Shown here: positions 23,099 to 30,934 of the stretch, in pieces | How positions within the stretch are numbered: the first letter of the stretch is position 1 | Layout of the letters: each line of letters opens with the position of its first letter | Assembly (NCBI GenBank): GCA_004554165.1 | Contig: SFNQ01000023.1 | Coordinates: 1-35,362, forward strand | Origin: Clostridiales bacterium | GTDB lineage: Bacteria; Bacillota; Clostridia; Christensenellales; CAG-138 | Reading direction: 5' to 3' | Length of the DNA stretch: 35,362 nucleotides | The notes under the pieces: model-generated | The model's input: only the letters and a program-made list of their open reading frames with translations | Database searches by the model: none | What the model was told of the DNA's origin: nothing | Translations under genes and position numbers: made by a program

Positions 23099-24049
23099 AT
23101 GGAAGATGCAATGGCGGGAAAGCTGTTTGTGAACTCGGAACAGGTCGGGGACTATATCACCGTGACCATGCCGGGGAAAGACGATGGGGCGGGCGAGGAA
23201 ATTCGCATCCACTATCTGGAATCCGGCGTGGGTGAGCCATTGCTGCTGATCCATGGCATCGGCCAGTCCCTGTACACCTGGCGGCGCGTGTTCTCCGAGC
23301 TGTCGGAGAACTACCGGGTTATCGCCATCGACCTGCCCGGCCACGGCTATTCCGGAAGGCCGGAAAACTTCTGCTATTCCATGGACGAAATGGCAGACCT
23401 TCTCCATGGCTTTCTTGTGGAAAAGGACATCCGCTCTGCGCACATGGTCGGCTTTTCCACGGGTTCGATGTACATGCTTCGGTTTTTGACGCTCTATCCC
23501 GAGTGCGTGGCCAACTGTATCGCCATTGCGCCGGGCGGCGTCACCAAGCAGATGCCGGGCCTGATTCGCAGCCTGCAAAGCCCGGTCAAGGCCGTTTTCA
23601 CCCGAAACCTTTTCTCCGCAGGCGATGTGAGAAAGATGCTCCGGGAGTGCGTGTATGATCAGACGGCCATGGACGAGCGGGCGGTACGCCAGTATTACCA
23701 GCCCATTTCGGACGGTCTGTCGCGGGAGGCGCTCATGTATGCGGTGCAGAACTTTGATATGAAGCATGTAACCGACGGTCTGCGGGAGATCGACCATGAG
23801 GTGCTCCTTCTCTGGGGCAGGGAGGACCGCTGGCACACGGCGAACAACAGCGTGTTCTTTCAGGGAATTCTGCAAAACGGAAGGTACTTCTTAATCCGCA
23901 ATGCCGGGCATATCGTACAGGAGGATGCGCCGGGCAAGCTTCTCGAGGTAATCCTGAGCTATATCCCGCCGGCCGCGCCGGTTTACCGCCGCCGCAGCAA
24001 GCGCCGCAAGAATCCGCCCCGCAGCCAGGAGGAGGAACAGCAGCAATGA
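23099..24049 (+). CDS. Alpha/beta-hydrolase fold protein
   Basis: 316 residues with the complete alpha/beta hydrolase layout: oxyanion HGIGQS after LLLI (about residue 52), DLPGHGYS, nucleophile elbow GFSTGS (G-x-S-x-G), acid in LLWGREDRW and catalytic His in IRNAGHIVQEDAPGK. The C-terminal 30 residues are a basic, Pro/Arg-rich tail. The substrate is not predictable; members range from esterases to dehalogenases. A G5 run lies 8 bases before ATG 23099. The stop overlaps the next start (ATGA), so it is translationally coupled to DUF951 and the two signal peptidases, an unexpected partner set. Confidence 0.88.
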   Translation: MEDAMAGKLFVNSEQVGDYITVTMPGKDDGAGEEIRIHYLESGVGEPLLLIHGIGQSLYTWRRVFSELSENYRVIAIDLPGHGYSGRPENFCYSMDEMADLLHGFLVEKDIRSAHMVGFSTGSMYMLRFLTLYPECVANCIAIAPGGVTKQMPGLIRSLQSPVKAVFTRNLFSAGDVRKMLRECVYDQTAMDERAVRQYYQPISDGLSREALMYAVQNFDMKHVTDGLREIDHEVLLLWGREDRWHTANNSVFFQGILQNGRYFLIRNAGHIVQEDAPGKLLEVILSYIPPAAPVYRRRSKRRKNPPRSQEEEQQQ

Positions 24050-24249
24050 TCGGTGAATTTGCGCTGGGCGATGTGGTGATGATGAAAAAGCCTCATGCCT
24101 GCGGCGCAAACGAGTGGAGCGTCATTCGCGTCGGCGCGGATGTAAAGATACGGTGCAGACAGTGCGGACGTATTGTGATGATGGATCGCGCGGACTTTGT
24201 CCGGATGGGCAAGCGCGTGCTGGAAACAGCGGAGAAGAAAGCGGATTGA
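24046..24249 (+). CDS. DUF951 family protein
   Basis: 67 residues. The family core MKKPHACGANEWSVIRVGADVKIRCRQCG is plain: K-K-P-H-x-C-G-x-N-x-W followed by C-x-x-C. These cysteines may bind metal or RNA/DNA; the role is unknown. In many Firmicutes DUF951 genes sit close to parB and the origin, and this copy does too. The start overlaps the hydrolase stop by 4 bases, and its own stop TGA shares bases with the TTG start of the next gene. Confidence 0.92.
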   Translation: MIGEFALGDVVMMKKPHACGANEWSVIRVGADVKIRCRQCGRIVMMDRADFVRMGKRVLETAEKKAD

Positions 24250-24863
24250 ACGGAAGAAAACGGGGGTTTACCCAGCGGGAGCTGCGCATTTTACGCAACC
24301 TGTCCGAAGAGCAGATCGAAAAGATGAGAGGCGTGCGCTTCTGGCGCAACCTGGATTTTTTCCTGTATCTGGCGTTGGTGGTTTTGATCGCACTTGCGGT
24401 AAGGAATTTCTTTTTTGAGCCCATCCGCGTTGAGGGCGATTCCATGATACCCACGCTTTTTGACGGCGAGCACATGTTCGTGGAAAAGATGAGCTATTGG
24501 TACAATGAGCCTGCCCGCGGTGAGATCATCATCTGCTACTATCCCGGCTATACGGCGTGCTGTGTCAAGCGGGTAATCGGTCTGCCCGGCGAGGAGGTAC
24601 GCGTAGCGGACGGCGTAATCCTCATCAACGGCCGGCCTCTGAACGAGAGCGCATACTGGAGCGGCACGATCTACGGCGATATGGAGAGCGTCATTGTGGG
24701 AGAAAAGGAGGTCTTTGTCGTAGGCGACAACCGAAACGGCAGCAAGGACAGCCGCAATGTCTCCGTCGGCTGCATTCCCTACAACAAGATTGTAGGCAAA
24801 GCCCGCGCGGTAATCTGGCCGCTTTCGGAGATCAGAACCTTTTCCGAGGTGAACTACGAATGA
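24246..24863 (+). CDS. lepB: Signal peptidase I (first of two)
   Basis: 205 residues if started at TTG 24246, which overlaps the DUF951 stop (TTGA) and has GGAG 11 bases upstream. The first ATG in the conserved frame, at 24325, would remove the cytoplasmic segment before the anchor. One membrane helix (about 37-56) is followed by the catalytic Ser66 in EGDSMIPTL, general base Lys108 in CCVKRVIGLPGE, and the box GDNRNGSKDSR. The enzyme cleaves Sec/Tat signal peptides on the outer face of the membrane. The next gene encodes a second one and overlaps it by 4 bases. Confidence 0.93.
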   Translation: MNGRKRGFTQRELRILRNLSEEQIEKMRGVRFWRNLDFFLYLALVVLIALAVRNFFFEPIRVEGDSMIPTLFDGEHMFVEKMSYWYNEPARGEIIICYYPGYTACCVKRVIGLPGEEVRVADGVILINGRPLNESAYWSGTIYGDMESVIVGEKEVFVVGDNRNGSKDSRNVSVGCIPYNKIVGKARAVIWPLSEIRTFSEVNYE

Positions 24864-25420
24864 GCAGAACCGAACGCCGCACGGAGCGGCACCGCGCTGC
24901 GCACCGGGCGCAGGGGCTGATGGGCTGGATCGTCTCGTTGATCATTGTTTTTGCACTGCTGTTTTTGATTTTTGAGCTGTGGCTTGTGCCGGTGCGCGTG
25001 ACCGGGCAGAGCATGGAGCCCTCCCTTTCGGATCGGGAGGTTGTGTTGATTGACCACGCGGCCAAGTACTGGAAAACGCCGGGCCGCGGCGATGTTGTCT
25101 ACTTTCAGGACCCCTCCACCGGCAGCATGCTGCTCAAGCGCATCGTCGCGCTGCCAGGCGAAACGGTGGACATTGCGCAGGGAAGGGTCTACATCGACGG
25201 CCGGCCGCTGGAGGAAAGCGCTTATGCGGTAAACTTTGAGCAGGGCGGCGACATGGCGGCAACAGTCGTGCCGGAGGGCAAGGTCTTTGTTCTTTCGGAC
25301 AACCGTGCCGAGAGCTATGACAGTCGCAGCCCGCAAATCGGCTGCGTGACCTATGAAAAAATCGAGGGTGTGCTGCGGTTCCGTATTCTGCCCACAAGCC
25401 GGATCGCGTTTTACTATTGA
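24860..25420 (+). CDS. lepB: Signal peptidase I (second of two)
   Basis: 186 residues. A basic N-terminus is followed by one membrane helix (about 21-42), catalytic Ser51 in VTGQSMEPSL, Lys93 in MLLKRIVALPGE, and the C-terminal box SDNRAESYDSRS. It is a true paralog of the preceding enzyme but differs in the loop between boxes. The ATG overlaps the upstream stop (ATGA), so the two are coupled. Tandem SPases may divide substrates or pair with different growth phases; this is inference. The gene ends with TGA at 25420. Confidence 0.93.
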   Translation: MSRTERRTERHRAAHRAQGLMGWIVSLIIVFALLFLIFELWLVPVRVTGQSMEPSLSDREVVLIDHAAKYWKTPGRGDVVYFQDPSTGSMLLKRIVALPGETVDIAQGRVYIDGRPLEESAYAVNFEQGGDMAATVVPEGKVFVLSDNRAESYDSRSPQIGCVTYEKIEGVLRFRILPTSRIAFYY

Positions 25421-25457
25421 GCGAGGAAGCATATCCAAAGATTATTTTCATCTTTTA

Positions 25458-25487
25458 TTGACGGAACCGGCTGGGTGGGAGTAAAAT
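25458..25487 (+). promoter_or_regulatory. Probable promoter of the small protein gene
   Basis: -35 TTGACG (25458-25463), 18-bp spacer, -10 TAAAAT (25482-25487), within an AT-rich stretch that stands out from its surroundings. Confidence 0.5.
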
Positions 25488-25564
25488 AAATAAAAAATAT
25501 ATACATATTATATTCTTGCAGGTGGGAAGTTTTCCAGGTGCAGGGAAAAGGAGAAAGGGGCCCC

Positions 25565-25792
25565 ATGAATACGCCGGACGATCTGGTCATCCGAAAAGCG
25601 CTCAAGGAGATTGCAAGGCGCGAGGGGATTACCGTCAAGGAACTGCGCCACAGCATTGAGCAGATGCTTGAGGAGGGCCGTAACAGCGGTGATCCCGAGG
25701 TTCTTTCCGCGTGGGCTGAAATTCCCGGCGGCGTAAAGGCCAGCGTGGAGGATGTCATCCGTCATGTAGTATTGAGATCGGCCATTGAGTAA
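25565..25792 (+). CDS. Small acidic helical protein of unknown function
   Basis: 75 residues: MNTPDDLVIRKALKEIARRE, then GITVKELRHSIEQMLEEG, a GDPEVLSAWAEIPGG turn and VEDVIRHVV. The arrangement (helix, helix, turn with DPEV and W, then VEDVI helix) resembles a recurrent family of small clostridial proteins sometimes annotated as related to sporulation initiation factors; I cannot assign a function. ATG 25565 has GGAG 11 bases upstream; an in-frame ATG at 25538 lies before the ribosome-binding site and is rejected. It has its own promoter and terminator. Confidence 0.7.
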   Translation: MNTPDDLVIRKALKEIARREGITVKELRHSIEQMLEEGRNSGDPEVLSAWAEIPGGVKASVEDVIRHVVLRSAIE

Positions 25793-25902
25793 GGCAGAGA
25801 AAAAGAGAGTAAAACCTGCGCCTTTCTTTAAAAGAAGGACAGATGGAACGGTTCCTGAGCGTGCAGTTCCGGATACCGGGTATCGGCCCCGTTGGCTTCC
25901 CG

Positions 25903-25928
25903 CCCCGTCAGGGGTTTTCTTTTTTCTG
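25903..25928 (+). terminator. Probable terminator after the small protein gene
   Basis: CCCC/GGGG with loop GTCA, then TTTTCTTTTTT. The short stem is preceded by further dyads (GATAC/GTATC near 25872-25884). In the rest of the gap, to 26221, only a GACGCG/CGCGTC hairpin (26115-26134) is seen; no gene. Confidence 0.5.
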
Positions 25929-26221
25929 TGAATCAGGACGGGCCTGCTTCCGGCGAGGGAAGGACCTTGCAGGGCCGCAGACGAAGGAGAGGAAGGCCTG
26001 CTGAAGAATAAACGGCGCCGCTGTTTTTATCGTCGACCCTGTACAGACAGCAGGGCCGCGCAGCAGGGTACGCCAGAATCCATGCTTTCAGAAGCTTCGC
26101 CGAAGAAAGAGAGCGACGCGCCCGGGGACGCGTCCTTGTCCCTTCTTATAAAGCATTTCGGAAGCGCAGCAAAGCGCCAGCCCATGGCCTGATTCTGGAA
26201 GGGCCAAAACCGAGGAGAGGG

Positions 26222-27499
26222 TCAGCGGCCAAGGCTTTTGCGCATGCGCGCAATGACCGCTGCGGAGTCGGCGTAAACCTTTTCCGGATCCGGAATGGTG
26301 AGAAACGCGCCCTTTTCATACAGTATGCGGCCCGCAACCATGGTCAGAGCCACGTTTTCCTTGCTTCCGCTGTAGACAACATTCTTCAGGATATTGTTCT
26401 CCGGCTGCATGTTGGGCCTGTGCAGATCCAGCATGACGACGTCCGCCTGCTTGCCGGGCAGCAGCGCATCGCAGTCGGGCAGGTACATGGCGTGCGCGCC
26501 GGTCACGCAGGCCATCTTCAGCACCGCCAGCGCATCGCAGGCGTCCGCGCCGTGGCGGAGCTTCTGCAGCCCCGTTACAAGGAACATCTCCCGGAACATA
26601 TCGAGGCAGTTGTTGCTGGCCGCGCCGTCCGTACCGATGGCCACGGGGATGCCGCGCTCCATCAGCTCCACAATCGGCGCGACGCCGCTGGCCAGCTTCG
26701 CGTTGCTGGCGGGGCAGGTGACGGCGTACATTCCGTGATCCTTCAGGATTTCCATATCCCGTTCGTCCAGATGTACCAGATGGTAGCCCGTGCCGCCGTA
26801 CTCGAACGCACCCATCTTTTCAAGCAGGGCCAGCGGCCGCATGCCGTAGCGCTCGATACAGCCCTGCACTTCGGAGGCCGTTTCGTGCAGATGGGTGCAA
26901 AAGGGCTCTTTGACCTCCCGCGTAAAGCCCACAAGCTCCTCCAGCTGCTGGCGCGAGGCGGTATACTCCGCATGGGTTCCCATGCGGAAGGAGATCAGCG
27001 GATGCAGTGCGCTGAACTGCCGGTATTCCTCCTGCGCCTTTTTGAGCGGGCCGCCCACATTGCAGAATACAAGACGAAAGCCGGCGTCGATGGCAGACTG
27101 GGCCGCAGCGCTGCGGTGAAAATACATGTCGAACATGGAGGTCACGCCCGTGGTCAAAAGCTCCATAATGCCCAGCTGAACCAGGGTGTAGATATCCTCC
27201 GGGGTGAGCAGGTCTTCATAGGGGAACACCTGCTCGAAGAGCCACTGCTGGAGCGGCATATCGTCCGCATGCGAGCGGAGGAAGCCCATGGCCGCGTGGG
27301 TGTGCGCGTTTTTGAAGCCGGGCAGCAGCAGATTGCCGCGGCAGTCGATTTCGCGGTCAAAGCCCTGCGCCCCGGCATCCTGCCGCGGGGGGCCCACATA
27401 GGAAATTCTGTCGTCCTCTGTCCAGAGCTCTCCGGTCAAAACGGACGGGACGCCGGAAAAATCCGCAATTTTTGCATGGAACAATCGAATCTTACTCAT
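26222..27499 (-). CDS. Amidohydrolase, S-adenosylhomocysteine/methylthioadenosine deaminase-like
   Basis: 425-residue cytosolic metal-dependent deaminase of the ATZ/TRZ (MtaD/SsnA) group. Metal ligands are H66 and H68 in NAHTHAAMG, His in CTHLHETA, His in VHLDERD and Asp in IGTDGAASNN, with the gate motif DMYFH. It probably deaminates an aminopurine nucleoside such as S-adenosylhomocysteine or 5'-methylthioadenosine; guanine-type substrates are possible. Two ATGs compete, at 27503-27505 and 27497-27499. Neither has a Shine-Dalgarno sequence, and the second coincides exactly with the predicted +1 of the promoter, so a leaderless start there is preferred. Divergent from the sirtuin gene with overlapping -10 elements. 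Confidence 0.85.
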   Translation of the reverse strand: MSKIRLFHAKIADFSGVPSVLTGELWTEDDRISYVGPPRQDAGAQGFDREIDCRGNLLLPGFKNAHTHAAMGFLRSHADDMPLQQWLFEQVFPYEDLLTPEDIYTLVQLGIMELLTTGVTSMFDMYFHRSAAAQSAIDAGFRLVFCNVGGPLKKAQEEYRQFSALHPLISFRMGTHAEYTASRQQLEELVGFTREVKEPFCTHLHETASEVQGCIERYGMRPLALLEKMGAFEYGGTGYHLVHLDERDMEILKDHGMYAVTCPASNAKLASGVAPIVELMERGIPVAIGTDGAASNNCLDMFREMFLVTGLQKLRHGADACDALAVLKMACVTGAHAMYLPDCDALLPGKQADVVMLDLHRPNMQPENNILKNVVYSGSKENVALTMVAGRILYEKGAFLTIPDPEKVYADSAAVIARMRKSLGR

Positions 27500-27505
27500 A
27501 GGCAT

Positions 27506-27534
27506 AGTATAATGAAAAAAACGGAAGAAAGCAA
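27506..27534 (-). promoter_or_regulatory. Overlapping divergent promoters of amidohydrolase and sirtuin
   Basis: Minus strand: -35 TTGCTT (27529-27534), 17-bp spacer, -10 TATACT (27506-27511), predicted +1 at 27499. Plus strand: TATAAT at 27508-27513 overlaps the same bases and would drive the sirtuin, with a weak -35. Confidence 0.65.
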
Positions 27535-27547
27535 GGAGGAACGGGCT

Positions 27548-28453
27548 GTGTCGGAGCAGATGGAACGCTTTGCGGCGCTTGTGAAGGAGGCGGAGCGCAT
27601 CGCCTTTCTCGGGGGCGCAGGCTTGTCGACGGAGAGCGGCATTCCGGATTTCCGCTCGGAGGACGGCATCTTCCAGGCGGTGCGGGAATTTGGATATCCG
27701 CCGGAGACGCTGCTTTCACATACGTTCTTTTTAAAGGAAACCGCCACCTTTTACCGCTACTATCGCAAATATCTTCTCTATCCGGACGCAAGGCCCAACG
27801 CTGCCCATCTGGCGCTGGCCCGGCTGGAATGGGGCGGGGCATGGGACAGGTTGGAGTCCTCGCTTTCCGCGGGGCAGGGCGCCGCGCAGGACGGGCCCGT
27901 CCTGCCGGCCGCCCGCGCAGCCGGCGCAGGCGCGGGGGCCACGGGCGGAGCCGGCGGCGGCGAAGCCGCGCGCGGCGCCCTGCCCCGCGGAAAGCTGACT
28001 GCGGTGATCACGCAGAACATCGACGAGCTGCACCAGCAGGCCGGCAGCAGGAAGGTGCTGGAGCTCCACGGCAGCGTATACCGCAACCACTGCATGAAGT
28101 GCAGGGCCTTCTACTCCCTGGAAGCGCTGCTGAAAAAGCTGGATACCGCGGCGGACGGCATACCACGCTGCGGCTGCGGCGGAATTATCAAGCCTGAGGT
28201 GGTTCTCTATGGCGAGGGGCTGGATCCCGACGTACTCGGAGAGGCCATCCAGCATATCCGGCGCGCCGACCTGCTCATCATTGGCGGCACCTCCCTCATG
28301 GTCTATCCTGCGGCGGGACTGTGTGATTACTTTGGAGGCAGGGACATCGTGGTGATCAACCTCTCAGAGACCGCGCGCGAGACGGGCGCGAGCCTGACCA
28401 TCCGCCGCCCCATCGGGGAAGTGATGCGCGAGCTCATGGAGCGCATCCGCTGA
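27548..28453 (+). CDS. Sirtuin (NAD-dependent protein deacylase) with in-frame structured insertion
   Basis: 301 residues. Family motifs: FLGGAGLSTESGIPDFRSEDG for NAD binding, VITQNIDELHQQAG, catalytic His in LELHGSVY, zinc cysteines HCMKC and RCGCG, IIKPEVVLYGE, and IIGGTSLMVYPAA. It removes acyl groups from lysines using NAD. GTG 27548 is chosen because GGAGG lies 8 bases upstream; the ATG at 27512 precedes that site and overlaps the -10. Between ARLEWGG and KLTAVITQ there are 51 extra residues rich in Ala and Gly (encoded by 27839-27991), where ordinary sirtuins pass directly. That stretch is a GC-rich four-way-junction DNA element. The reading frame is preserved, so the enzyme may still be active. 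Confidence 0.9.
   Translation: MSEQMERFAALVKEAERIAFLGGAGLSTESGIPDFRSEDGIFQAVREFGYPPETLLSHTFFLKETATFYRYYRKYLLYPDARPNAAHLALARLEWGGAWDRLESSLSAGQGAAQDGPVLPAARAAGAGAGATGGAGGGEAARGALPRGKLTAVITQNIDELHQQAGSRKVLELHGSVYRNHCMKCRAFYSLEALLKKLDTAADGIPRCGCGGIIKPEVVLYGEGLDPDVLGEAIQHIRRADLLIIGGTSLMVYPAAGLCDYFGGRDIVVINLSETARETGASLTIRRPIGEVMRELMERIR
27862..27995. repeat. GC-rich four-way-junction element B, inside the sirtuin gene
   Basis: Closing stem: 26 bp, 27862-27887 perfectly complementary to 27970-27995. Hairpin 1: AGGACGGG/CCCGTCCT (27888-27903). Arm 2: GCCGGC (27904-27909) with GCCGGC (27950-27955), continued by GCCCG/CGGGC (27911-27915, 27942-27946). Hairpin 3: GCGGC/GCCGC with loop GAA (27957-27969), abutting the closing stem. 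Same order of parts as elements A and C. Confidence 0.85.
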
Positions 28454-28677
28454 AATCCCCTGCGGCACGGCAGACGAGGCCCCATAGTACGGGCCGAAGA
28501 TTCGCCTTCAAGGGGAGCGGTGGACGGCGAAAGGGGCTGCACACCGGGAGCTGACCGGCTTTGCCCGGTCCCGCCAGAACTGGTCTGCGCAAGGGCTTCT
28601 TTTGCGCGCCGGCGAGGTGCCGGCGGCCGGTCTACCGGGCCGGGCGCATTGTCCCAACGGATTGCAAAACAAAGGGG
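28454..28677. other. Intergenic stretch with small GC-rich hairpins, no gene
   Basis: Includes CGCCGGC/GCCGGCG with loop GAGGT (28607-28625) and an adjacent CCGGT/ACCGG dyad, inside TGCGC/GCGCA. It could be a degraded relative of the four-way elements, but I cannot complete the fold. Confidence 0.4.
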
Positions 28678-28718
28678 TAAAAATCGAAGCGGCGGGAAAG
28701 TCTTCCTGCCGCTTCGAT
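28678..28718 (-). terminator. Intrinsic terminator of the nucleoside kinase gene
   Basis: On the minus strand, 28703-28718 pairs with 28683-28698 over 16 positions with one G-T pair, 4-base loop, then a T5 run (28679-28683, its first T at the stem end). It lies 67 bases past the stop codon. Confidence 0.85.
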
Positions 28719-28785
28719 GTCTGTTCTGCGCGCCAATCTTTTTTCGGCCGGAGCGGGGCGTACCCCAATGGCCTGCCCCGCAGGG

Positions 28786-30501
28786 CTATTTCCTGTAGAA
28801 GGTATTGCCGCCGATGAATTCCCGCAGGATAGAGGTGGGGGGAATCTCGTCCTCAACGTTCGCTTCAAGGAAATAGTTCAGGAATTTGACGATGCTGCGC
28901 ACCTCCTCGTAGCAGGGGCTGTCGGGCCGCACGTTCATAAGCAGCGGGAAGATATGCTTTTTCAGTACGGCCGGTTCGTATACCAGCGCGGAATTGAAGA
29001 TTGCGTCCGCCTGCTCCTGGAAGGGGAAGATCCAGCGCTCCTCGCCGCGCCGGACGCTGGCCCACATGGAAAGCGTGCGCTCCACGGAGGCGCCGCGTGT
29101 CTCAAAATCACGGACAAGCCGCCGCAGCAGCCGGATTTCCGTAGTCTTGATGCGGTTGTGGTCGTCAAGATTCAGCGTCGTAAGCGCGGAAACGTACAGG
29201 CGGAACACCTTGCTCCTGTCCACGGTATCCGGCAGCAGCGCGGGGTTCAGCCCGTGCAGGCCCTCGATGATGAGCGGCGTGTTTTCATCCACGCGCAGCA
29301 TGTGGCTGCCGTCCATAACCCGGCGGCCGGTCAGAAAATCAAAGCGGGGGATTTCGACGGTCTCTCCGTTCAGAAGCCGCGTCAGGTGCTCGCCAAACAG
29401 AGGAACATCGATCGTGTTGATATGCTCAAGGTCGATTTCACCGTCCGGGCCGGGTGAAATCTTGTCGCGGTCGATATAATAGTCGTCCAGCGAGAGCAGA
29501 ACGGGCGATTTGCCATGGACGCGGAGCTGTATGGCCAGGCGGTTGGCAGAGGTGGTCTTACCGGAGCTGGACGGGCCGGCAATCAGGATTGCGCGGGCGT
29601 CCCGGGACACAATCTCGTCTGCAATGCGGGCATATTCCTTCTCATGCAGCGCCTCGTTGATGCGCACAAGCTCCCGCAGCTTTCGCTCGCGCACCAGATC
29701 GTTGAGATCCGCTACCACGGAGCAGTGCATGAGATTCCCCCAGTCCGCGCCCTTGCGGAAGGCCGCCGACAGCAGGGGCATGGGCCTGAACGCGGCCGCG
29801 CGGTCCGGATTTGCCGGATCGGGCCGCAGGAGCACAACGCCGTTTTCGGTATGGCGCAGGTCAAAAACGGAAACATAGCCGGTGGACGGCGCCATTTCGC
29901 CATAGAAATAATCGAGATAATCGCCATAGCCATAGACGTCAAAATAGGGGAAGGTGCGCCACTCCAGCATGCGAACCTTGTCGGTCTGGCCGTCGTGCGC
30001 AAAATGCTCGATGGCCTCGTCGATATCGAGCCGCTGGCGCTCCAGCGGATAATCCGCGGCCACGATGCGGCGGCACTCCGCAAAAAGCGCCTCGGTATCG
30101 GCACTGGTCAGGGCAGGGGTTTTGGACACGGTGGCATAGACGCCAGGGCCAACGGCGTAATCGATGTGTACGCGCGCGTCCGGGAAAAGATTGCGCACCG
30201 CCAGCAGGAACACGAATTGCAGCGTGCGCTCATACACGCGCTGGCCGCGCTCGTCGTCATAGCGCACAAGCGCAATCTGTCCCTTTGCCGCGCGCACCGC
30301 CCGGCGACCCGCGCGGGACAGTCCCTCGCCGTAACCGGCGCGCAGGGGAACGTAGGAAAGCGTGAAGGTGTCGCCCGCCATGCGCGCGGCCAGCGGCCGC
30401 GTTGCCAGCGAATCCGTATCGAGACCCAGCCGCCGTACCATGGACAGCAGGCTTTCGCCCGCCTGCGCTTCCACGGGGATGTTATCGATGTAAAGCTGCA
30501 T
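28786..30501 (-). CDS. Nucleoside (uridine-type) kinase with N-terminal TGS-like domain
   Basis: 571 residues. A short N-terminal ubiquitin-like TGS segment (MQLYIDNIPVEAQAGESLLS) and a threonyl-tRNA-synthetase-like second domain with DEAIEHFAHDGQTDK (about 160-175) precede a P-loop kinase domain: IAGPSSSGKTT (308-318), LSLDDYYIDRD, and IEGLHGLNP. This architecture is typical of clostridial and Thermotoga nucleoside kinases related to uridine kinase (Udk) and phosphoribulokinase. The substrate may be uridine/cytidine but is not proven by sequence. ATG 30499-30501 is preceded by AGGAG 8 bases upstream. No clear promoter was found upstream, and a strong terminator follows. Confidence 0.88.
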   Translation of the reverse strand: MQLYIDNIPVEAQAGESLLSMVRRLGLDTDSLATRPLAARMAGDTFTLSYVPLRAGYGEGLSRAGRRAVRAAKGQIALVRYDDERGQRVYERTLQFVFLLAVRNLFPDARVHIDYAVGPGVYATVSKTPALTSADTEALFAECRRIVAADYPLERQRLDIDEAIEHFAHDGQTDKVRMLEWRTFPYFDVYGYGDYLDYFYGEMAPSTGYVSVFDLRHTENGVVLLRPDPANPDRAAAFRPMPLLSAAFRKGADWGNLMHCSVVADLNDLVRERKLRELVRINEALHEKEYARIADEIVSRDARAILIAGPSSSGKTTSANRLAIQLRVHGKSPVLLSLDDYYIDRDKISPGPDGEIDLEHINTIDVPLFGEHLTRLLNGETVEIPRFDFLTGRRVMDGSHMLRVDENTPLIIEGLHGLNPALLPDTVDRSKVFRLYVSALTTLNLDDHNRIKTTEIRLLRRLVRDFETRGASVERTLSMWASVRRGEERWIFPFQEQADAIFNSALVYEPAVLKKHIFPLLMNVRPDSPCYEEVRSIVKFLNYFLEANVEDEIPPTSILREFIGGNTFYRK

Positions 30502-30934
30502 AGTGAAATCTCCTTTCGTGGACGATAAAACACGGGGTGGTTTGAAAAGGCCAGCGCAGGTTTTCAAGGCGCCAGGCTGTGCAGTGAGCTTCTTTCCGGA
30601 GCACAGCGCTGCCTGCGGCGCACATTTATCGCGCTGCGCGATGGGATTTGCGACGTTCGCTGCTCTGTCGATGTTCCTCCCGGCAGACAGCGTTCCCGCA
30701 GCGCAGGGCTTGCTGTACCGTTGGGCGTACCGGGGCGTTGCCCGCGCTCGTTCCCCGCACAGTCGCCGCCGAAAAAGGGAGAAAAGCAGAAATCAGGGGC
30801 AGTTGTACTTAACCCGCGGGTGCTTTCGGCCTGAAAAATCGGGGAACGCGCAACCGAAGCGCTGCCTCCCCCACCGAAAGAAAGTACGACGGCTGCGCTA
30901 TGGCCCGCAGCCCTGTCAACAGGGCGTTGGAATC
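30502..30934. other. Intergenic region without recognised genes
   Basis: GC-rich, with an inverted repeat TTGAAAA/TTTTCAA (about 30542-30567) near the kinase start and a GCCCTG/CAGGGC hairpin just past the pyrophosphatase stop (about 30912-30927) that lacks a T-run. Open frames here read as low-complexity sequence and none has a ribosome-binding site. Confidence 0.5.

Noticed and set aside
25840..25928. Riboswitch or small RNA after the small protein gene
   Set aside because: Several short dyads precede a T-rich terminator, but no known riboswitch consensus is seen and no plus-strand gene follows closely.
27839..27991. Frameshift or sequencing error in the sirtuin gene
   Set aside because: The extra 153 bases keep the frame exactly and are an ordered set of inverted repeats, so an insertion explains them better than an error.
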